A DNA stretch of 64,000 nt, taken from NCBI GenBank assembly GCA_004014935.1, contig CP025325.1, positions 620,001-684,000 on the forward strand. Direction: 5' to 3'. The notes beneath the pieces were generated by a model. That model was not told the origin of the DNA and ran no database searches. It saw nothing but the letters and a program-made list of their open reading frames with translations. This document shows, piece after piece, positions 49,037 to 56,982 of the stretch (position 1 is the stretch's first letter; each line of letters begins with the position of its first letter). The position numbers and the translations under genes were made by a program. The stretch is from Saccharomycopsis malanga (taxonomy: Eukaryota > Ascomycota > Saccharomycetes > Ascoideales > Saccharomycopsidaceae).

Positions 49037-49786
49037 CTACTTTAAGCTTTTTTCAATCAACCGGAAAGTGCTGGCGAAAGGCAAACCTACTACATTGCTA
49101 TAATCTCCATGTATTTCGGAGAACATTATGCCTCCTATTCCTTGAATCTGGAACCCACCAGCAGCGGCAATTCCCTCGTTCGAGTCCACGTAAGCGTGTA
49201 GAAAGTCATATGTCAAATTGTCGAAATCCATGATCACTGAGGTGGTTTCAACGTGTGAGTGCACTGCAATACTTTGACGTAATTGCTGTAATGTGGCATT
49301 TGGCTTCAACGTGTCTTCTTTAGAAACAAATACCACCACAGCAGTCTTAACTTTGATTGGAAGCCTGTTATCTAAAATGTGTTTCAATGTTTCAAACTGA
49401 TGAGTCTTTGAGTCCGGTTTTTCGTAAATGACTCCATTTGACTCGACTATCGTGTCAGCAGCAAGTACTACGAAATCAGAGGGAATAGTAGCATCTGCAC
49501 CAAGATCATGAATATAATCTTCAACTACAGCCCATCCCTTGTGAGTTGCCGTTTGTAGGACATACTATAACTGTCAGTAACCTATATTATTATAGAGAAT
49601 CACAGTAACACTCACCTCATCAGTAGTTAAACCTGTTTTGTCCAAATCCTCTGCGAAATTTGAAGCACGAACTTGATATTGAAATCCCAACTTGCTAAGA
49701 ATCTCTTTACGCCGGGCAGATGTCGAGGCAAGAATAAGCTTCTTATCCTTGAGCTTTTCATACACTATATGATGGAAATCTCCCAT
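49037..49786 (-). CDS. Maf-family nucleotide pyrophosphatase, two exons
   Basis: The model joins 49786-49616 and 49564-49037 on the minus strand and gives 232 residues, the remembered length of S. cerevisiae YOR111W. Exon 1 has the Maf signature LILASTSARRKEIL near residue 20, followed by FQYQVRASNFAED. Exon 2 starts YVLQTATHKGWAV and has the core FVVLAADTIVESNGVIYEKP and later GGFQIQGIGG. The family hydrolyses nucleoside triphosphates, often modified ones, to monophosphates (house cleaning); substrate here is not known. The intron 49615-49565 (51 nt) has GTGAGT, branch-like TTACTGAC and acceptor TAG. The CAG directly after the branch would bring a stop in frame, so TAG is used. Exon 1 and exon 2 each fit the family on both sides of the junction. 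Confidence 0.85.
49565..49615 (-). other. Spliceosomal intron of the Maf-family gene
   Basis: On the minus strand: GTGAGT donor, CTGAC branch-like motif, a CAG overlapping it, then TTATAG. Only the TAG acceptor joins TTDE to YVLQTATHKG without a stop. Confidence 0.8.
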
Positions 49787-51019
49787 TTTTATGTCCTAAT
49801 TGATGTTGATGAGTTCTTTGGTGAACTTATTTACCCGTCAAGTTGGTATAGCAATTTTTATAGAGCAATATTAGCAATAAGCGGATACAACGAAACATCA
49901 TTTATATATGAAATATATTGAGTTTTCCATATATTTCAGTATCATTAGACCTCGTATAGACAATACGTATAGACAATGCGTATAGACAATGCGTATAGAC
50001 AAGTTTATAGAGCTAAAAGAGTTTCAATACTATTCATATACTTGGTGAGTTTGATTCACCTAATGGTATAACTAAATAAAATATAGGGTGAATAGCAGAA
50101 TCAATCCCAATCTGGCTCTAAATTAGGACGAAATGTAGCCAAGCATATTATACACTATAATAGCGGATAGTACAACTGTAGCAAGTATATTGAGCTACTA
50201 TAATAGCGAATAGCCAAGCATATTGATCTTATAATATCGTATAGGACGAAATGTAGCCAAGCATTTTATACACTATAATAGCGAATAGGACAACGGTAGC
50301 AAGTATATTGAACTACTATAATAGCGAATAGCCAAGCATATTGATCTTATGAAGATTTTAGGAGAGTTTCATTTAGCGACGCTATCATAACAAGAAACGA
50401 GCTGAATAAAAGATAAACATACTCCAAGAGTCTAGTTGGACGTATTTACAACCAATCATTACTGATATTCAATTACAAAATGTGAAAACTATAGTGTAAA
50501 GATTGTCCAGAATCTTTATGAACTCTTATTATTTCATAGCATTCGCTTGTTATTATCATAAACGTTAGGATTGTTATCGTTTAGCGCTGAAAAATAATAC
50601 TCAAATTACAGTTTATGGAAGCCCAATCTTGGCATACTTAACAAGGTTGTCGTGCTGAAAAACTGTCTATTTGAGTTGTTTAGTTGTTCTGTACATTATT
50701 GTGTATGTCATTGGCATTATACTTATGAAGCATTTTCTTGATACTTTACATTATTAAACCATTTTCTCAATACTAAAGTATTGCTTAATACTTAGAATTC
50801 ATAGAATTCCACCAAGCTTACAAGAAGAGTAAATTTACCAATGTCTAATAAAACAAGAAGAGAATTAAAAAGCGAAAGAAACGAAACAAGGCGATAATAA
50901 AACAAGATTTTAGCGCCGGCGCCAGAAAGATGGAGATCTGCTGTCTAAAGGGTCATGTAGTGCCAAACACTCTATAGAATAAAAAGGGTAGGAAATGAAT
51001 TTGAAAAACCATTATTGAA
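49787..51019. other. 1.2-kb gene-free interval with two small repeat clusters
   Basis: A 13-bp repeat GTATAGACAATGC has three to four units at 49958-50002. A block of about 115 bp (GGACGAAATGTAGCCAAGCA, CACTATAATAGCG, GTAGCAAGTATATTGA, GCCAAGCATATTGATCTTAT) occurs twice at 50127-50243 and 50244-50350. The rest, to 51019, shows nothing. Confidence 0.75.
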
Positions 51020-52207
51020 TCAGTAGAAGACAAAATTTGCAGAGCCTTTGGTGACACCAACTGTACAACCATTAGTACCGTCGCCATTATATTTACCATC
51101 AACATAGTTACAGGAGCCACTTAGAGTAGAGCCAGGAGTTGCTTCGATTTTGATGGAATAGTTTGGTGGGGTTTTGTTGTTAGGGTTAGGAATGATAGAC
51201 AAATACGTAATACCATCTGTGTAGCCAGCACCCAAATTGACTGGTGCCCAGTTTCCAATGGTGCCAGCAGAGGTGCCCCAAACACAACCTTCTTCGACGT
51301 CGATGCCAGCATTGTTGACGTAATACTGAGAGGAGGTTGGTTTTCCTTGCCATTTGTAGTAAGAGCCAGAGTCCACAACTGAGATTGGTTTGCTGTCTCC
51401 GTTAGTCAATCTTGTAGGAATACACATGTTTTCGGAGCCAGGATAGTCTGTTCTACATAGAGAAAGAACCTTATCAAGTTTAGAGACAGCGTTAGCTGTT
51501 GGTTTTCCCCATTCACACAAGGTGTCGCTGTTTTTGTTTGTTCTGTAGAGCTTTCCTCCTTTACAAACCAATCCGCCTATGGAAACACCACTGGATGGCT
51601 GGTTTTCTGGCCATTGTGTTTTGGACATACCTGCTTGACAGGCGTAGGAGCAGTAGTAACCTTCTTGACACGTAGAAGCAGCATAACCGCCTTCGTTCAA
51701 AATCGATGCCCAGCCGTTGTACTGCAACCAGTCCAATGAAATGACTCCATTTCCTACTGGAACAGAATCACACGACAAGGTTCCATCGACAAACTTGTTT
51801 GGATTTGAAAAGGTTTTCAAATCTCCTTCAATACCCTTGACAGAACCAGTAGGACTCGACGTCGATCCAGAACCGGTTCCAGCAGCAGTTCCAGTAGCAG
51901 TTTCAGCAGCAGTTCCAACAGGAGCAGCAGGAGGGGCAGAACTGGTTGCTGGTTCCACAGCAGCATCAGCTATGGATGTTTGAATGTCTGTAGATGGAGC
52001 AACAGTGGTGGTAGGCAAGTCTGTAGAGGTGTTATCATCATCAACGTAGACAGTGACGTCCACATCATCGGTGACAATCAGATTAATTGTAGACAATGTA
52101 GTCATGGCAGCATCTCTTTTCTTATGATAATGAGCCTTGGAAGCAGCAGGCACTGCCAAAGAGGTGGCCAAAAAGAGACCCAATGACAAAATAGCCTCGA
52201 ATTTCAT
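51020..52207 (-). CDS. SUN-family cell-wall glucosidase-like protein, tandem copy 1
   Basis: This is a 395-residue secreted protein of the yeast SUN family (SIM1, UTH1, NCA3, SUN4). It has a signal peptide (about 1-20), a Kex2-type KKR at 29-31 and a Thr/Ala/Ser-rich linker (about 55-130). The C-terminal SUN domain (about 145-395) has YYCSYACQAGMSKTQWP, GKLYRTN, LCEWG, LSLCRTDYPGSENM, YYVNNAGIDVEEGCVWGTSAG, NPNNKTPPNY and the closing GCTVGVTKGSANFVFY. Family members sit in the wall, bind or act on beta-1,3-glucan and act in septation. The Cys set is complete. A TATA-like TATATTTAAATG lies about 105 bp upstream. It is paralogous to 55253-56338. Confidence 0.92.
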   Translation of the reverse strand: MKFEAILSLGLFLATSLAVPAASKAHYHKKRDAAMTTLSTINLIVTDDVDVTVYVDDDNTSTDLPTTTVAPSTDIQTSIADAAVEPATSSAPPAAPVGTAAETATGTAAGTGSGSTSSPTGSVKGIEGDLKTFSNPNKFVDGTLSCDSVPVGNGVISLDWLQYNGWASILNEGGYAASTCQEGYYCSYACQAGMSKTQWPENQPSSGVSIGGLVCKGGKLYRTNKNSDTLCEWGKPTANAVSKLDKVLSLCRTDYPGSENMCIPTRLTNGDSKPISVVDSGSYYKWQGKPTSSQYYVNNAGIDVEEGCVWGTSAGTIGNWAPVNLGAGYTDGITYLSIIPNPNNKTPPNYSIKIEATPGSTLSGSCNYVDGKYNGDGTNGCTVGVTKGSANFVFY

Positions 52208-52778
52208 AATTTATTTCTTGCTGAAAGGAATGACTAAAGTTGAGTTCAAGAAATCAGTTTTGCAGTGCTTGACAAATCTGAAAATCTTACAATCCAATAT
52301 ATCATGCCAAAACATTTAAATATAAACCAAGCTTCTATTCAGTCCGCCAGCACAGCCTTATTTTTGAAGCTACTGTACCAATGCCTACTGGTTTAGTCTA
52401 CAGTTAGTGCCAAATAATAATGTCAGGACTACACTGTAACCCATCGGCGCCTTTCATTAGTGGGTAGAGAATAACTAGTGGTGACATTGCATTCCATTCC
52501 GTTTGGTGCTAATGAGGCATGGCCGCACCAATTGCACACTAACACACGCAATTCAATAGCAAAACTATCAAAACTACTATTGATGGGAAGCTAGGAAATG
52601 CAGCTTTAGCCTGCTTTATTGCAGTCCAAAAATAGCTTGTAGTGGGGCTCTTTTACTGACCGCTGGTTCGTTCAGGAAAAAGTTGGTGATATAATGCGCA
52701 CCCATAGTTTAGTATCTAAGCGTGTCCAACACTTGGTAATCTATACACACTATATTCAGTAAATCGACCAGTTCTTGG

Positions 52779-52853
52779 AACAATCTTCATCCACTACTGT
52801 TTTTAAGCACGGCTTTTGAGACTAAAGCCGTGGGCTTGCGCTTCCTACTTGTT
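52779..52853. ncRNA. Candidate structured element H, copy 2
   Basis: Order: outer arm AACAA (52779-52783), 7 nt, CCACTACTG (52791-52799), hairpin CACGGCTTT-TGAGACT-AAAGCCGTG (52808-52832), GGGCTTGCGC (52832-52841), 7 nt, outer arm TTGTT (52849-52853). Both boxed motifs are identical to copy 1 and the stems differ, as expected if structure is selected. Confidence 0.45.
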
Positions 52854-53236
52854 AGTTTATTACCAAGCTTATAAATGCCGTAAACCTGTCATCTTCACTA
52901 ACGTAGACTGCTGTAGCTGGTTGGCCTGGTTACTACAACATGTGCCGTTTTCAACATGCAAACTTGTGCTCCTAGAATGACGGTTAATGGCAGGCTCCAT
53001 CATTTTGTTCGCCACCTACACCCATAGCTGTCAATGTTTTTGCTACCTCCAGTGGTGTAATGCATGAAGAGCAGTTTAGAAAGCCCATCTAGTGAAGGTC
53101 ATAGAATTCACCTTACCAAAAAGTGATTTAAAATAATCCTATTACCGGATCAACACATTAATAAAGCTTACCTCCCAATCCGGTAAATTCTCTCTAGTAC
53201 AATTAACTTTATATAAATACAACATATAATCAAAAA

Positions 53237-53425
53237 TGGCCACTGGGCCATTTGGCTCAGTGGTCAGAGCTCTCAGAGAAGAGAAAAACAAGACCTAACA
53301 GGAACATGGGTGAGCCAACTATGATCAAAAGGACATGATAGGGCTTTACCAAGTCCCCTTAGACATAGCGCGTATATACGAAACTGATATGTACTGGGCT
53401 TGAAATATAAGATTATTATTATTAT
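53237..53425 (+). mobile_element. Family A SINE-like element with perfect 12-bp target-site duplication
   Basis: TGGCCACTGGGCC starts the element and an ATT repeat ends it. The duplication TATAATCAAAAA flanks it at 53225-53236 and 53426-53437. The A-box-like TGGCTCAGTGGTCAGAGC lies near the 5' end and GGGCTTGAAATATAAG near the 3' end. Confidence 0.85.
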
Positions 53426-53756
53426 TATAATCAAAAAGTGTCAGATTTGAAAGCTGTCAAAACAACCAAACAAAAGGCTCAATCAACATCAACAGCTGAA
53501 AAATTACATTTAAACATCAGAAACAATGTAGCTACTCCACAACTCTTTGTTCCAACATTAACCAACACGTAATTTTAGCAAAGATATATAGAAAGAATAA
53601 AACTCGGGGAAATAAATACTTTACACACTAAATTGCCTTCACCCCAAACAGAGCCGACAAAATCCTCTATAGCTAGCACAACTGTATATAATTCTACATG
53701 CTATTGAATAGAGCAAAATTTAGATAATTGGTTGCAAGCACAATGCAAGTACGATG

Positions 53757-53970
53757 CAAGCATCATGCATCGCTCATGCAACCACCACATGCACGGTCTT
53801 CGAAGCTTGAAAAAATCCCCAATTTTACCAAGGGGTTAATCAGGCGATTTCGGGGATTTTTGCCAATTTTCAAGAAAACCACGTGACAGGGCATGTACTG
53901 TCTTGCATCAACATGTATGTCTGTTGCGAACTGAATACTTGTCTATGCACTCTTACATGCTGGTATAATC
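53757..53970 (+). mobile_element. Family C dispersed element, copy 3
   Basis: It is nearly identical to copy 2 from CTTGAAAAAATCCCC to GAACTGAATACTTGT. ATGCA-type motifs lie at both ends (GCATCATGCATCGCTCATGC; CTATGCACTCTTACATGC). Confidence 0.78.
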
Positions 53971-54254
53971 ACTTTCTATTGAGCATTGTAAATATATATA
54001 TATATATACTTAGCTGTCACATTGAGTAGCAAAAACAAATTTTTAATGACTATCCCGGACTGTATATATACAAAAACACACATTTTATATGTAGTAATGT
54101 TATTGCTACTGACTGCTCAAGAGAAAAAATCAGTATTTGGCCATATTCCCAAATTTGACACTAATTTTAACCATCTCAAAAGAATGGAAAATAATCAAAT
54201 CAAAGTAGACAATCTCTACACCTCATTTGATGGTAATCAACTCTCGAAAGGACG

Positions 54255-54620
54255 CTAACCATAGAACTGTGGTCAATACGGTCAAAAACGTGTAAAAACG
54301 GGGTTCCGGCTTTTTACCGTTTTTCATCATATTTAACCAGATTCAAACAACTGCAGTTAACAAAGCCAATATATAGGTTTCAAAGGCCGTTTTAAATGAT
54401 AATCCACTAATAACTAGCCGATAACCATAGAAATGTGGTCAATACGGGCAAAAACATGAAAAAACGGGGTACCGGCTTTTTCCCGTGTTTTCCACCATTT
54501 TGAACCAGATTCAACAAGATGCACCTAGTAAAGCCAATATATACACTTTTGACACCGTGCAAAATGATAATCCACTGATAGTTAGCCAATAACCATAGAA
54601 ACGTGGTCAATATGGGCAAA
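54255..54620. repeat. Tandem repeat of about 167 bp, 2.2 units
   Basis: TAACCATAGAA followed by GTGGTCAATACGG recurs at about 54257, 54423 and 54590, with CGGCTTTTT, AACCAGATTCAA, AAAGCCAATATATA and AATGATAATCCACTA in each unit. Units are about 80 percent alike by eye. Confidence 0.85.
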
Positions 54621-54719
54621 AACGAAAGGGGTATGATATGTAGCTCCACTATTAGCTGTTCAAATAAATATCAATAGGTTGTTGCTAATAGCAATTAAAA
54701 TATAAACCAATATCCTGTG

Positions 54720-55052
54720 GTTTGAAAAGTCTATATTTCGAATTTTGTAAAGTAAAAATGTCGATAAGTTGTTGCCAAGTGAAGAATGCTCGAAAACGAA
54801 ACGCTAGCAATAGAAAATCTGATTTCTCTTATTAACACTATAATGTAGCAAAAAAACTGGAAATGTAAGGGTACGTTTTTGCAAATCAAAATAACCTAAA
54901 TAGCACAGATGCAAGGTGCAATTCAATAAATCATTGAAGTTTGCTTGAAAACGTCGACAACGGGAATCGAGTCCCAAAACCCAAAGTGAGGAACGCCACA
55001 CTTGTTTTCCACCCTATTTTGGGTGTGGCGCATGGCCCAACCAACTTGGCCA
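54720..55052 (-). mobile_element. Family B element, copy 2
   Basis: The minus-strand head TGGCCAAGTTGGTTGGGCC ends at 55052. GGGACTCGATTCCCG is at 54961-54975. The body shares TGTGCTATTTAGGTTATTTT and TTTTTTTGCTACAT with copy 3 and then diverges. Confidence 0.7.
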
Positions 55053-55071
55053 TCGCATATTAGGCATACTA

Positions 55072-55131
55072 AATAATAATAATAATAATAATGATGATGA
55101 TGATATCATATATTTAAAGCCCAGTGGTTAG
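55072..55131 (-). mobile_element. Mini family A element downstream of SUN copy 2
   Basis: On the minus strand ACCACTGGGCTTTAAATATA is followed by TGATATCATCATC and ATT triplets. It joins the 5' end of family A directly to its 3' end, as at 59850. It lies about 120 bp after the SUN stop codon, in sense. Confidence 0.65.
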
Positions 55132-55252
55132 CTCGAAGTATAAGATATCAATGTCTATAAAACGGCAAGTCGAAAAGCAATTGGAAAGGAGTCAAGAAAT
55201 ACAGGCAAATAACTGAAAAGAGAAATCAAAATATAGATCAAGGTGACAGCAA

Positions 55253-56338
55253 CTAGTAAAAAACAAAATGAGCAGTTCCCTTGGTCACACCCACAGTGCA
55301 GCCATCTGAGCCAGAGCCGGAGTAGGAGCCGTCGATATACGAACAAGATCCTGACAAAGTAGAGTCGGGGCCAGGCTCAATTTTAAGATTGTAATTTGGA
55401 GGGCTTTTGTTATTGGGATTGGGGATAATCGAAGCATAAGTAAGACCATTGGAATAGCTTGCGCCTAGGACCACTGGGGCCCAATTACCAACAGTACCGG
55501 AAGACGTTCCCCATACACAGCCTTTTTCAACATCGACACCGGCGTTATTGACATAATACTGTGCTGAGGTTTCTTTGTTCTGCCATTTGAAATAGGAAGA
55601 CCCGTCAACGACAGAAATCGGTTGGGTCTGGCCAGAAGACAATCTTGTAGGAACAACCATGTTCTCAGAGCCAGGATAGTCTGTTCTGCAAAGCGAAACC
55701 ACTTTGTCAAGCTTTGACACAGCATTGACTGTTTGTTTTCCCCATTCACACAAGTGTTTCGTATTGGTATTTGTTCTGTAGAGTTTTCCATTCTTGCAAA
55801 GCAAGCCGCCTCTGGTTTGGCCGTCTCCAGGCTGGTTGGATGGCCATTGTGTTTTGGACATTCCTGCTTGGCAAGCATAGGAGCAGTAGTAATTATCTTT
55901 ACACTTTTTGGCTGTATTCCCATCAGTATCCATGACTGAAGCCCAGCCGTCAATCCCAACCCAGTCCACGGCTACCACTCCATTGCCTTGCTTAGTAGGC
56001 ACACCATCTGAACAACTGAGAACTCCATCTTCAAACTCATCAGAGGGCTCTTCGAAATGTCCAAGCGAAGTGGAGGAAGTGGAAGACGGAGTCACTGAGG
56101 AGTGGGTTACTTGGCTTGCTTTCGTAGCTACGGAGGAATACGAGGAGGTGGTGTAATCACTGTCAGCTTCCACATAAGAGGTGAGAGTTGTAAGAACAGT
56201 AGCAACATCACGTTTTCTGTGAAAATGATGGTTTCCACCATCAATGGTGGTGATTGTTCTTGACGCTACTTTGACATCTTTGAGAAATTGAGCAGACACA
56301 AGATTGAAACAGGAAAATAGGCCCAAGACGAGTTTCAT
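55253..56338 (-). CDS. SUN-family cell-wall glucosidase-like protein, tandem copy 2
   Basis: This is a 361-residue paralogue of the gene at 51020-52207. It has a signal peptide (MKLVLGLFSCFNLVSA), a Kex2-type RKR at 41-43, a short Ser/Thr-rich linker, and the SUN domain from about 100 to the end: YYCSYACQAGMSKTQWP, GKLYRTNTNTKHLCEWG, SLCRTDYPGSENM, YYVNNAGVDVEKGCVWGTSSG, NPNNKSPPNY and GCTVGVTKGTAHFVFY. The linker is shorter than in copy 1. The two genes share strand and sit 3 kb apart, so a tandem duplication is likely, now separated by mobile elements. It may act in the wall or septum like its relatives. Confidence 0.92.
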   Translation of the reverse strand: MKLVLGLFSCFNLVSAQFLKDVKVASRTITTIDGGNHHFHRKRDVATVLTTLTSYVEADSDYTTSSYSSVATKASQVTHSSVTPSSTSSTSLGHFEEPSDEFEDGVLSCSDGVPTKQGNGVVAVDWVGIDGWASVMDTDGNTAKKCKDNYYCSYACQAGMSKTQWPSNQPGDGQTRGGLLCKNGKLYRTNTNTKHLCEWGKQTVNAVSKLDKVVSLCRTDYPGSENMVVPTRLSSGQTQPISVVDGSSYFKWQNKETSAQYYVNNAGVDVEKGCVWGTSSGTVGNWAPVVLGASYSNGLTYASIIPNPNNKSPPNYNLKIEPGPDSTLSGSCSYIDGSYSGSGSDGCTVGVTKGTAHFVFY

Positions 56339-56540
56339 TTCATTCGTTCGTATATAATATATCCACCTTGCTCTACTCTAGCCAGTAATTTCTCTAAATT
56401 TCTCCGAATTTCTCTCAAAGGGACTCTGGTTTGTCTGGATTGTAAAAGAATGACTGGACAAGCTGCTATTTCAACGTAATTGCGGATTATAACAGAAAAC
56501 GTTTGCAAATAAGGAATCAGTTTGGTCTTTATACCTTTCT

Positions 56541-56674
56541 GCAGGCGTATGCATGGTGCGACGCCTGCGTTTCGGAGCATATTTTGGCAAGATTCTTTGG
56601 TTTCAGTAAACTCTGAAACAGCTTAATACTCATCTGACTAGTAATACAGGCTCAAATGTGTGTTTCGCAGGCGT
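56541..56674. promoter_or_regulatory. Repeated GCAGGCGT sites upstream of SUN copy 2
   Basis: GCAGGCGT occurs at 56541-56548 and 56667-56674 on the plus strand and at 56561-56568 on the minus strand. The first and the minus copy form an inverted repeat with a 12-bp spacer. A TATATAATATAT run at 56350-56361 lies close to the SUN start. The rest of 56339-56982 shows nothing. Confidence 0.4.
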
Positions 56675-56982
56675 AATAAAGGGTACAAGTCCTGTTAGAG
56701 AAATAAGTTTAAAATGCATCAAACTGGAAACCATGCAGGTGACATGTGAAGTTTTTATGTTAGTACCACGTGTAGACATTTCAGTAATAATTATAGTAAT
56801 TATACAACTTTATAATAATAATAATGACAGCCTTATATTTATCATATCAGATTTATGTTAATTGACACAGTGATATGCCAGAAAACAATATGGCATAAAA
56901 AATGTTAAAACCCACAAAACGGGCCCATACAAATGCAAGAAAGAAATGTAGTATAAATGGATTTTGGGATAGAAAAAAGACA

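Larger units (their letters stand above)
52208..55252. other. 3.0-kb interval between the two SUN genes
   Basis: It holds the hairpin element H copy 2, one family A copy with target-site duplication, family C copy 3, a tandem repeat of about 167 bp, family B copy 2 and a mini family A. A 78-codon frame at 54022-54258 starts from TTG and is not supported as a gene. Confidence 0.55.
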
